Source: Dioscorea cayenensis subsp. rotundata
Taxonomy: Eukaryota; Streptophyta; Magnoliopsida; Dioscoreales; Dioscoreaceae
Assembly: GCF_009730915.1 (NCBI RefSeq)
Contig: NC_052474.1
Location: 6,173,501-6,237,500 of the forward strand
Direction of reading: 5' to 3'
Length of the DNA: 64,000 nucleotides
Positions 12,092-23,476 of the stretch are shown here, piece after piece. The translations under genes and the position numbers were made by a program. Positions within the stretch are counted from its first letter, which is position 1, and the number at the start of each line of letters is the position of its first letter. Below the pieces are notes generated by a model. That model saw only the letters and a list, made by a program, of their open reading frames with translations. It was not told the origin of the DNA and ran no database searches.

Positions 12092-12143
12092 GCATCCCTT
12101 TCATTCCCCATTTCAGTAGTTTCAAGTGGTCCCTTTCAAAAAT
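12092..12143. repeat. Noncoding module repeated at 17676-17726
   Basis: gcatccctttcatt at 12092-12105 and ccctttcaaaaat ending at 12143 recur as gcatccctttcatt and cccttcaaaaat at 17676-17726. The first bases of the two blocks are 39 bp apart in both copies, and attt-agta also matches between them. The second copy lies about 2.4 kb upstream of the MADS-box exon. Neither copy is coding. I infer a duplicated regulatory sequence. Confidence 0.6.
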
Positions 12144-12452
12144 ATGCCACTAAGCTTGGCCTCTCAAGTTTTTTTTTTCCCCAATCTTCCTCTTCAACCA
12201 ATAAACATATACATTGCAGTAACAAAACTCACATCATAATAATATATAACATCACCTCATAAATATGCCACCTTTATTTATTATACATACATTGAATAAC
12301 TCATTCATTTTTTTCTTCTTAGTTCTCTTATGATTAATGAATAATGAAGATTTCATTTTAATTTATATATGTGTGTGTGTGTGTCTTGTTAATTTGTTTC
12401 ACTCATGGTTTAATTGATTCTTGTTTGGTGGTCATTGTCATTGGTGGAAAGT

Positions 12453-12841
12453 ATCCAAGCTTTTCTTTCTCACAGTTCATCTCACATGTGAAAACACAAT
12501 TAGCCCATTCCTTAGCCAAAGTAGCTCTTGCTTTGGCAGAAGAATCAGTCAGAGCTGAGACCAATGGCTTGTTAGGGTTCCCTGCAAACAAAGTTAATTA
12601 TTAGGGTTTCAGTCCTGTTCATCTTTCTCCTACCTAGGTCTTCTTTGTATTGTATCTGTGAATAACTCTGTCACAAACTCACAAGCTAGCTCTTTCTCAT
12701 TCTGACACTATATTTCACTGTAACTGTACTCATGTTTTATATTTTCTAGGGTTTGCATGGTGCATGCATGGATACGTGAAAGACATGCTGTAGCCAATCA
12801 TTTTGTGAGCTGAGGTGCCAACGTGGCACAAGGGGACCAAT
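12453..12841. repeat. Collinear copy of MADS-intron noncoding elements
   Basis: Four blocks occur here in the same order as in the first intron of the MADS gene: atccaagcttttc (12453, intron 20491), gcccattccttagcca (12503, intron 20604), tagggttt-gcat (12747, intron 20975), and a 48-bp module at 12794-12841. That module has CCAATCA, then 21 bp on GTGCCAACGTGGCA, then CCAAT; the intron copy starts at 21038 with exactly the same spacing. No MADS or K-box coding sequence is visible nearby. I infer a partial, decayed tandem copy of the regulatory region. Confidence 0.6.
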
Positions 12842-14072
12842 GGGATGCTCTCATGAAACTAAGGTTAAAGTTGAAGGACATGGACTAGGTCCTTTTTTTT
12901 TTTGCGTTTCTTTGCATATATATATTTTTTCGTTTCTTCATATTTTATTTGAAATATTAATACTGCCGCATCAGCATGTCTTTAAAGGGTTTTTTAAATC
13001 CATGCATTTATTCTTGCCTTCAATTCCTTGAGTCTTGTCACTTGAGTTTATTTGTCAACTTTCATTTGGTTTGGAAATAGTGTCGGAAATGATGGACAAA
13101 TCTATGAAAGTTTAAATTTATATAATATATATATATATATATATATTAAGGGCAATTAATTTTTTGGTTTAGTGACATCGAGTTTTTTGTATAGAGTGTT
13201 TGTGTTTTACTGAGAAAACACCGGATATATCAAACATCACCTCATACAAGATAAAGACATATAAATGTGTTAAAAGTATTAATTCTATGATTGTGCACGT
13301 GCCTGACATGAACAATCCATGGTTCATCAAATATATATATATATATATATATATTAAGCTAACATGATTTTTGTTTTTACTTATTGTTTAAATAATTTGG
13401 ATAAAATTGAAATGATTTTGAAAATTTATGAGTATAGTCATTTCCCTGCTTGTCGTTTGCAGTTAATTAGCTTTACAAAATTAGAACTAATTATTTAAAT
13501 ATTAGGACAATTATATCAATTGATAGCTTTATTAATTTAAATACATGCACAAATGGTATATCTTATTGATAAAAATGGAATAAGATTCACAACCAATGAC
13601 GCTCTATCTTGTAATTAATGAACTCCCAAAGAGAACTCTTAGGTAGTTTAAGCTATTTTTGCAAAGAACTACTTAAGTTTTGGTATATAATAATAAAATA
13701 AAATATAACTCTGATTGTGCAAAAGAAATTGTTTAAATTCCAAATAACCATGTCATGAGTACAAAGTGAAGTGGGTAATCAAGATATTTTAATTTAAGTT
13801 TAAAATTTTAGAAAACATTTTTCACTTTCTTTCCTCTTCACAATTTTTTGATAATTTTTTTTTCCCAATAGCACAAGTCTCCTAAATAAATCATCATAGT
13901 AAATAGAGTGGCTTATAAGAAAATATATGATATGACACACTTTGAGGCATATTTAGATATTATGTTCACCCCATGATCATACTTTGTTTTGGTTTATTAA
14001 AAACAAAAACTTCTAAATGATCATTTCTTTTTCATTTTAGTCTATATAATCTTAATTTTTTATAGTTTTTTA
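12842..14072. other. Gene-free intergenic DNA
   Basis: AT-rich sequence with TA runs near 13121-13146 and 13330-13354. I found no coding exon here, and in particular no MADS-family exon that would accompany the regulatory-like blocks just upstream. Confidence 0.45.
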
Positions 14073-15516
14073 TGGTTCCGGTGGGTGGTGTGGTAAGATA
14101 AGTCACTCAAAAAACTCACTCGAAGAAAGAAGACAAACACATTGGTAACCAAATTCGGCACAACCTTGTCTATATCTGGGAGGTTAGGCCCGAAGAAACA
14201 ATAATCCACTAAAAGAGGTTATAGAATAAAGAATACAATACTCCCTTACTCTCTCAAGACAAAGAATACCCTCTTTAAGATTGATCGATGCCCACTCTCC
14301 TCAACCCTCACCAAAGGGTCTCTCACTCTATGGCTCATCTTAAATCTTCAAGCAGGATATCTTATATAGACGCACCGACGTCCAATAAAGTTTCCTCTCT
14401 TAGAATTCTCTGCGGCTTCCTAACTTGGACACCTTCCAAAGTTAGATGTTGCAACACCCAGTTGCAACATGGCCCATCTTACTGAACATGACTGAGTTCT
14501 AGTCAGTTACACCCGAATTTGCGACCTTCAACCTTATTCCTTCAGTCCGCCTTGTAGCAGTTGACTCGACATGAGTTTCTCCTGCCTAGCTGTTTCCTTT
14601 CTCACATCAGTTCGGTAGGTCACCCTCTCCCGAGGGACGTGCCCACCAAGACACACGCAACCATCTCACTAAAGATGGTCATCGAAGATCTCCCGATCTT
14701 CTTTCCAAACTTGGTCCAAGTTTGGTCTTCTCAAATGATCTTTGTTTGACTCATGGAAATATTGTTATTAAACTTGATCTCTTCTCATCTAAGTTTAGCC
14801 TTCAACATCTTCAAACATGATCTCCAATCATCCATGCTTGGATCTTCAAATCTCTAATCATATCTCATGTAATCTTCTATCAATCTCCATACATGAATTA
14901 GTCTCCTTAAATAGTTCCGCCCATAATTAGCTCTTGGATCTTCCTTCAAATTGTGTTGCTAAATATGGTCTTGATAATCTTATTGGCTTGTCCTTGCCTA
15001 ACTTAGTTTGTCTCTTCAAATAGCTTCACACCAAACTAAGCTTGTCCTATCTTAGTTTGTATCTTCAAATAGCTTTACACCAAACTAAGCTTCATGCAAT
15101 CTTAATGATTTTGAATTCTTGCCATTGGCAGAATGTTTCTCTCTCTTCTTTAAGATAGATCTTTCTAAAAAGGAGCTCTATCAAAGATATAATTTATCAT
15201 CCCGGATCTTACCAAGGATAGATAAACATACCTAAAATAAAACTTACCCTTCTTGAAGAGATTCTTTAGACTTGATGCACTTTCAAAAAATAATTGATCA
15301 TCACATGATTCCATTTGAAAGAAATATCTTCTAAACATAATCTTTATCTTGATCTTCTAACCATTGTATCTTCACATGTCATGACATCAACATTTGACCA
15401 CATCATCATCCTAGTCATTACTTCCTTTGCTAAGTCATCATTGCCACATCATCTTCTTTTGCCATGTCAGCTCTTGGCTTGTCATATAATGACTATCCAT
15501 GTCGTCAGACCTAACA
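14073..15516 (-). mobile_element. Solo-LTR-like block, about 1.44 kb
   Basis: Read on the minus strand it begins TGTTAGGTCTGACG, contains a tctatataag TATA box and transcribed-region-like sequence, and ends ...ccaccggaacca. gttttt stands just outside on the right (15517-15522) and at 14065-14070 on the left, two bases before the assumed end. Composition differs sharply from the flanks. No gag-pol, primer-binding site or partner LTR is present, so it looks like a solo LTR left by recombination. The exact left end is uncertain. Confidence 0.5.
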
Positions 15517-17675
15517 GTTTTTAATCTCAAACTTCTATTTTGTTTGAATTATCTTTTTTTTTTTTTCTTATTTCTAAATTTTTATAATTTTTTTATCTTT
15601 ATAAATCATTTATTAATTAATTTTAAATCTTTTGAAGTGTGATTTTTTTTTATGAATTGACTCTATTTAATTACTTTAGTTTAAATTTTAATATAATTTA
15701 ACTTACATATCTTAAGTTTTATATTTTCTAAAAGCGCCTTACAATATGGCTTGCAGTGTTTATATAACTATCTACATGGCTAAAAGCTTATGTGATTCAG
15801 ATATATATATATATATAGACATTCGTAGATTATATCTACGAACGTTGATGTTGAACTGTTGGATCTCAATCCAATGGTCTCAACAAATTTCATTTGAAAT
15901 TTACTGCAATTCTATTTCTGCTAGTGCTATAGAATAAGCTAAACTATAACCAAAGAACAACTTAACAACAACTCGGATTTCAATCCAATGGCCTCAACAA
16001 TTTTCATTTAAAATTTATTGTGCTTGTGAATAGTGTAAATCAACAATATAGTTACGATTATTCATATGTTTCTATCCTTTAAATAGTATATGAATATCAC
16101 ATATACTATTTATGCCACGTACTTAATTATTCATATGTTTCTACCCTTAATGTCTTCCAAATGCGAAGTGTATAGAAGCTTGAGGATTTGATCAACTCTA
16201 TGTAGAGGAGCTTTGATTTCCTAGGTTCCCTTGATTTAAATGCAAATAATTTTTTTGAGTCACCATCTCATTTCGATCCGAATGAGTTGACTATCGAAGA
16301 TATTATTATCGCCCTAGAGAATAACTCCCTGATATGATCCCAGGGTTTATTGGTTTGTTTGTCATGTTTATGATGTTTATCGTAATTTCACTTCTAGAGG
16401 ATTATTGGTCTTTAATATTGTTTTTGTCATAGTTTAATTAGTGTTATTGTCATTGTTTTGTTGTTGTAGTATTTTATTCTATTTCGTTTTCATATATATA
16501 TGGTTTATCCACTTTATAAAATAAAATTTACTTTCCATATATATTTACCATTAGTAAACATTTGCAAAATGTATAACCATAATCACAAATCATATTTAAA
16601 GGTGCGTCAAAGCAAAATTTCATCCAATTATGAGATTTTATAGGGATTTATATGATTGAAAAACGAAAAAAAAAATGTGAAAATGTTACTTAGTAGTGTA
16701 TGGTCATGTGTCATTATTTTTGTCAATGAGGGGACCAATATCAAAAGAGAAAGGGGCTTGTAGGACTTCACATATCCTAGTGATAATGTTTGTGTATTTT
16801 TATTTGTTTCTTTTTCCCCTTTTTTTTTTTTATTCATTTTGGATGCTTCATATTGTGTTATTAATTGTGTGACGTGTGTGTATAAATATATAATTTGATT
16901 TAAAAGAAAAATTGGATGTGAACCAAATTGCTCATAGCGTAGGAAAACTTGGCCTTATAGTATAAGAAACGAGGATGAGACAATCAAAAGCTCTTAAATT
17001 CAAGACTTATCGAAAACAATAATAGTAACAGATCACCGATTATGGGTACGGGCTCGGCGACTCATTGCCCAAACCCTTCATCTCCAGTCAAAGATGTGTA
17101 GAATTGAATGATTAATTCTCAGTCTATGTGTAAACTTTTGATGAATATAGTGCTTATTATTTTCGGGGAAAAAAATGGATGTGACTTTTGTTTGATGAGC
17201 TTCTTTGAACAACAGCTTTTGCTCCTTTAATGCTTTCCATATTATTTTTGTCTCTTTAATCTATATAAAGATGTTATTGGATTTTTTTTTTAATTATTGT
17301 CACTCATTTCAAGAAAATTAAGGTATTAAGATATTAGGATGCAATTGTATTATTGTGGGAAAAAAATAGAACAGAGAAAGTGATCAAAGGAATAGCAAAA
17401 TTTTAATGAATAAAATTTGTCATTCTTTTTTTCGACATTCTTTTAACTCACATTGGATGATCCGGTGCCAATAAACTATGAATGTCATTGATGGATTTCT
17501 TTGCTATGAAAGCCAATAAATTTAATTGATTTAACTTTGTTGCTGAAGTATTGCATAAATTGTTAATTTGTTGTTGATCATCTGCACTAATCTCAATCCT
17601 AAATGATGTGACTATATATATATATATAAATTTTATGGTGCAAAAAATCACATTGAGACCACATGTCCACTCTGT
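15517..17675. other. Gene-free region with short palindromes and direct repeats
   Basis: It contains the hairpin ttcgtagat-tat-atctacgaa (about 15823-15843). It also has two copies of a 45-bp repeat (tcaatccaatgg...) near 15868 and 15979, two copies of attattcatatgtttct near 16060 and 16128, and the palindrome taaatagtatatg/catatactattta around 16080-16112. No gene was found. Confidence 0.45.
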
Positions 17676-17726
17676 GCATCCCTTTCATTTGCAATTTAAG
17701 TAACTGTTTTTGTGCCCTTCAAAAAT
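17676..17726. repeat. Noncoding module repeated at 12092-12143
   Basis: Partner of the 12.1-kb module, with matching blocks at the same 39-bp spacing. It lies about 2.4 kb upstream of the MADS-box exon, so it may belong to that gene's distal promoter or to an untranslated first exon region. Confidence 0.55.
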
Positions 17727-17888
17727 CTCTATGAATTGAACTATGTAGCATCCCTACCTTGTTATATATATAAGTTTATGATATACTAGTTCATCATATT
17801 TACTCATTGCTTATTAATTTACCCATTTTTAACATTAATTCATTATTATATTTATCTTCTTTTTCTTTGGAATATTTGCATCATAATG

Positions 17889-17927
<39 letters not shown>

Positions 17928-19810
17928 GTATAAAATTTTGAATATATCATTCTAAACTCTTTATCAACTTGAGTAACCCATGTGATATATTTAAGTTGGA
18001 TTTAGGATATTAGAAAATGGTATGGATCTAAGTGGATATATATGTATATATATATATATATGATCACAAAGGTTGTGATGAAGCTTTTCCTTTGCAATGA
18101 AACAAAGTTCTTTGTTTGAAGCAAATGGCCGCCAATCTAAAGTAGAATAATAGTTTTCTATATGTGTAACAATTGTTAGGATGATATCCTTTAATCTTTG
18201 TGGGCACACTATGAGATATTAATGGAATGCATACAAAAGCTTTTCCATTGTAGGAGTTAAAAAATTAAGCATAACTTAAAATTATAACAATGTGAACAAG
18301 GAAAAAATTTAAAAATAAAGAAGAAACATATGATGAACATTAATATGGTAAAAAAGAAAATATATATACAACTTAAGGAAAATCAACTAGGAAGAGACTT
18401 ATATCTTAAAATGGTCTACTTATGTTTTTAATTTTTATTTTACAATTGAACATTTGCAAAATTGGTTAATATATAGGAGTGAGAGATGATATAATATATA
18501 TATTAAATATCCTTTACACTTAAAAATAATTTTAATTTGTATTATATAATTTTTCTTAGGTACTCATTTTTAAAATAGTATTTAGGAAGTCTTTTTATAT
18601 GTAAAGACATATTTTTCTGCCATCCATCATATGGTCATTACTGGGATTATAAATTTTAATAGCCTCTTCTTTTATTGATTTAGTAATATAGTTTTATTCT
18701 TTAAAAAATATACGTAAGTCATCGATTCAAGCCATCTATGCTTGATTTGAAAAAAAAAAAAAATATGAAATACAAACTCTCTTATTATATAAGTGGCTTC
18801 TTCATGAGAACTTATGAATAATATTTTTCACATGTTACTACTTAGCAATTCTAGATCATTGCCTGCGCGCATAGTTTGGGTTGAGAAATAATGCTCTAAT
18901 AAAAATATTCATTATGAATGCATGTATTCAATACTTGTAATATGATGCATCCAATTTAGAGTAGAAATTATAACAAAAAGAAAAATGAAGGAAGAAATTG
19001 GATGATGTGATCAGAAGGAGGGAATGCATAGTGAGGTAAAGCAAATGCAAGAAAAGCAAGGGAAAAATGGGGGTCATGGTGATGGGAGGGGTGTCATTAA
19101 TTAGATGAAGGTCACACAAGGTGGGAGCCATGACCTTAAAAATGGAAGGTGAGTAAATGGCACATCAGAGTGGCTTGGGCAACCCTCTCAAAATGAAGGC
19201 AAAAGAGGAAAGGAATAGTGGAAAGGCAAGGCAACAAGCACATGGGAGTCAGTTCTCAACACCATTCAGACTATATCAAATCAAGAGGTGTAGGTGATGA
19301 AGAATGTGCTCTAATGGACATGTAAACCATGTTCCTAATTTAGCTTCTTCTCCTCCTCCTCCTCCTCCTCCTTTTTCTAATAATAATACACTCACAATAT
19401 ATATATATATATATATATGTATATGTATATACAACCTTTTTCTTCTTAATTTCTTGATGTACAGTAGTGTGTAAACTCTAGTGCAATTCAACTAAAGACT
19501 TTTTCCAACAAGCATTATTAATGGTTCACTTATTTAGAGTCACTTTCCACTGTCTTTTCTCTCCACTTTTCCCACTCTTACTTAATCTTCTCAAACTCTT
19601 TCATCAACCCCATTGCCAATGCATTCTTGACTTGATAAACCATCATCCTTTCCTTTCCTTTGCTTTCCTTTCCTTTGTTATTGGAGAAGACAACAGTATT
19701 TGTTAGTTCAAAGTGTATGAATATTGAGCACCAACTCCTAAAACCAACTCTTTCCTTATTGTATCTATGAATCTCTTTGTCTGGAGAAATAAAGAGAGGT
19801 AGATAGATAT

Positions 19811-19858
<48 letters not shown>

Positions 19859-20075
19859 AAAAAAAGAAAGAAAAGGAGATAGCTTGAATCTCACTCTTGC
19901 TGCATCTCAATTCTCTTTCTTTTCAGGAAGGTGAAGATCATTGCAAGAAAAAGGCCACAGCTTTCACTCTAACAGCAAAAAAATTTCTTTTTCAGTTTGT
20001 GTCAGTTGTATGTATAACTTTGTTTGTTGATGCATGATCCATGTTTTTATAGTTTATAGATTGATCAGGTGAAAG
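17727..20075 (+). promoter_or_regulatory. Upstream/promoter region of the MADS-box gene
   Basis: No protein gene is seen. An (AAT)n microsatellite lies at 17889-17926. A less AT-rich stretch at about 18990-19320 ends in a (CTC)n run near 19345-19370. A long GA tract covers 19811-19855. Candidate acceptors (ttttcag, gatcag) just before 20069 suggest an untranslated 5' exon and intron, as is common in AGAMOUS-clade genes. Confidence 0.4.
19811..19855 (+). promoter_or_regulatory. GA microsatellite upstream of the MADS gene
   Basis: A nearly pure (GA)n run about 220 bp before the MADS start. GA-rich sites of the type bound by BASIC PENTACYSTEINE proteins control SEEDSTICK in Arabidopsis. Further GA or CT tracts lie inside the first intron. 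A role here is inferred from that parallel only. Confidence 0.4.
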
Positions 20076-20790
20076 ATGGGAGAGGAAAGATAGAGATCAA
20101 GAGAATTGAGAACACAACAAATAGGCAAGTGACCTTCTGCAAGAGACGCAATGGTCTCCTCAAGAAAGCTTATGAGCTTTCTGTGCTTTGTGACGCTGAA
20201 GTGGCTCTCATCGTCTTCTCTTCTCGTGGCCGTCTCTATGAGTACGCAAACAGCAGGTCTAAACTATTTAACTAATCCTTTAATTCTTTCTCTCTAGTCT
20301 CTTCTTTCTTAGATCTTTTGATTCTTTGATAGCATGAATTCAAAGTACCATTTTGGATCACAAGATCAAAAATGGCTACTTCTTTCCTACTCTCTGGAAA
20401 AGGTAGCAGTTAAAAAGAAGAAAGGAAGAGAGAAAGAAAGAAAGAAAAACAAAAGAAAGATGAAGTTTTGAGCTTGTATTGAGGGAAAAGATCCAAGCTT
20501 TTCCATGTTATCTTCTCTCTCTTTTCCTTCATCTTCTCCCCAACCTCTTCTCCTCTCTCTCTCTCTCTCTCTCTCCCTCATGTCACTTGTCACTCTCTAA
20601 TTTGCCCATTCCTTAGCCATTACAGTACCATTTCCATTCACAGACGTCACCTCTCCTTCTCTCTCTGGTTTACCATTAGTATAATATATAAATCTTTGAA
20701 GAGGTCTGCAAGAAGATTTCCTCCATCTCCTCTCAGCCTGACACTCTTCATTGCCATGATTCTCTCTCTCCCTTTCTCAGTATGTTCATC

Positions 20791-20837
<47 letters not shown>

Positions 20838-23431
20838 CTTGGGAGGGAGGGTTGGAATGCATGGGAAGACTACAAAGGCTGTTTGTCAGCTGGTTGAAGA
20901 GGGAGGGGGAGACTGACAAGAAGGGACACAGTGGTATGGGGAGGAGGGTAAAGAAGTCATTTTGTATGAATGGTTAGGGTTTTTGCATTGTGGATATCAA
21001 GGTGAGAAGGAGGGAAAACAAAGGGTGGCGGTTTTGGCCAATCATATCGTGGGATCCCGTGCCAACGTGGCAGTTGAGAGCCAATCAAATTCTCGAGGAG
21101 TCTAAGGTTTCATAGCCTGAGAACCAGCTTGAGTCACTAGACAATCCCTTGCTTTTTTTGTTTTACCTCTTTAATTCGCTCTTCCATTTTTGTTTCCTCT
21201 TTCTCTGTGTTTTTCTCCTTTTTCATTTTTCTTTTCGTTGTTTCTTGAAATGCTTGTTTTGGAGTTTTTTTGGAAAATGTCCAAAAAGTTTAGTGTAGGA
21301 ATTTGAGTGTTAATTTATTATTGTTCATAATGTTGAAATACTTGTTTTGTAAAGAGTTGCATGATTTTTCCCCTTTTTGTTGTGGTTTTGGGAATTAGGG
21401 TTTTGCTTTTAGATAAAGGACAATGAAATGGGTGTGGTTAATTTGTTTGGGAAGCAAATGGTTTTGGAATACAAGTTTAGGGTTTCTTAGATCTTACAAA
21501 AAAAATTTAATTTGATTTTGGGCCATATGTGCTTCTCCTTATTACTTTTAGTATTTTATTATTGTTCATCATGTTGAATAGATACTTTTTCACTTCATTA
21601 ATTGAATTTCTTCTGAAGATTGGGAGGTTTTTTTGTTTCTAGACAAAGAGTGTTTCAATAACGAAATATATAGTTTGATTTATTTTTTGGATGGAAATGG
21701 TGGATGTATACTAATTCAGTGATTTAAAGTATGAGTTTAGTATAATTTATAGAGTTTTAAAGTTTTCTTTTTGTGCTATATTTGCTTATTTTTATTAATT
21801 CTTCAGTACTTTATTATTGTTCAAAATGATGAACTAATGCACTTTATTCTTGTTCTTTTTAGGTTCAAGGAATTAGAGTTTGTCTGATAAGCTTAAAACT
21901 AAAATGAAATCATTTGATGTAGTTTTAAAGGCACATGGCCCTTGAGTACTAAAATTTAGGGTTTCTAAAGCTTAAAGTAGTGTTTAGATAGAGAATAAGG
22001 GCAGACACAAATCAATTAAGATAATTATAGTTTTCTTCTTCTTCCTTCTTGCATTTGCCTTTTAATATATGAAGAAGTTAATCCATGTGCAGGCTTAGTT
22101 TATTCCGGAGATGTTTGGCTCTCAATCTAGAAATAAAAAAGCTACATGAAAACTTTTTAAGTATATATTTATTATTATATATTCACATGAATCTAAAGAG
22201 ATTAATTGTTGTCTTTGTTTTGATGAATATATATATATATATATATATATGTTATTCTCTCTATTGCTTCATATTGTTATATGGTTATTTAACTTCATCA
22301 TTCTAAGTACCAAAACAATGTGATTTGTTTCTGGAATTCAACAGTTTAGTATTATGAACATTAATTAAAAAAAAAGGTGTGTTTTCAAAGGTGCCATTTG
22401 TTGTCTCTCTATTGTCTCTCATTGTTCGTTAAATTATTCATATTGTTGAACTTTTAACTTCATCTTGTGATATTTTTCCCTTCTTTTTTTTTTCATGTTA
22501 TCAAAGTGGCTAAGTATTGAATATATAGTTTGTTCTTGAATACTTGATTATGGTTTTTGAAGTTCAAGACTTTAATAATGTAACATATATAATTAGTCTA
22601 AAGAAAATTTCATGATTTGAGCCTATAAGGGTGACATTTGAAGAATTTAAAGAGCAAATTTTTTTTTTTTCAAATAGTTGTTTATTCTTCCTAAAGTTCA
22701 GGAGTTGATCATTAATGTTCAAAGGAAACTAAATCCTTTTTTGTTTGTGAAATAAGCTGGCCTTTTTCTTAACATTATCATTTGCTTTTGCTTGTAGGTC
22801 TTTGTTTTTAAAAAAAGTGCAATATTGAAGTAATGTGATTTATATTGGGGGCAAATGTTATTTGAATAGCATATTAGGTTTCTAAAGTTGATGTGTCTAA
22901 TTATATTCACTAGAATATAAAATAGAAGTAGGATTTGGGCAGAAATGTCTTTGAATACTAGTTTAATTTAGGGTTTTAAAGTTGAAAATTTTATTAATTT
23001 TTACAATGCTTCAAGGAAATTGTTATTTATGATATTATCCTATTTCTTTTTAGTATTGAAAAAGATGAAAATAAACATAATCCGGAATCTATGTCTTATG
23101 ATCCTTTCTAAATTAGGGTTTCTACTAAATAATAACATGTTTGAGAGTGCATGATGATCCTTTTGATTATAGATAGTTATTTTTAATTTATTTTATATAT
23201 TGATAAATTTGACAAAAACATACATAGTCAGGGGTGTATGCAGGGCTGAGAATTAAACAACCAGTAATGTGTTTCACTTGGTAACACGGGATTTGGGTTG
23301 CAAGCCCACATTTATAACCAAGGATCATTTATCACTACTACATTCAACCGATTTCAAATTTGGGCAATGAAATACCTACACTAATTGCTTTCACATTAAA
23401 ACTAATGTCTTTGGACATACAGTTATACATG

Positions 23432-23476
<45 letters not shown>

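Noticed and set aside
19578-19910. Minus-strand frames over the GA microsatellite
   Set aside because: Mostly Ser-Leu repeats produced by the CT/GA run; no plausible protein.
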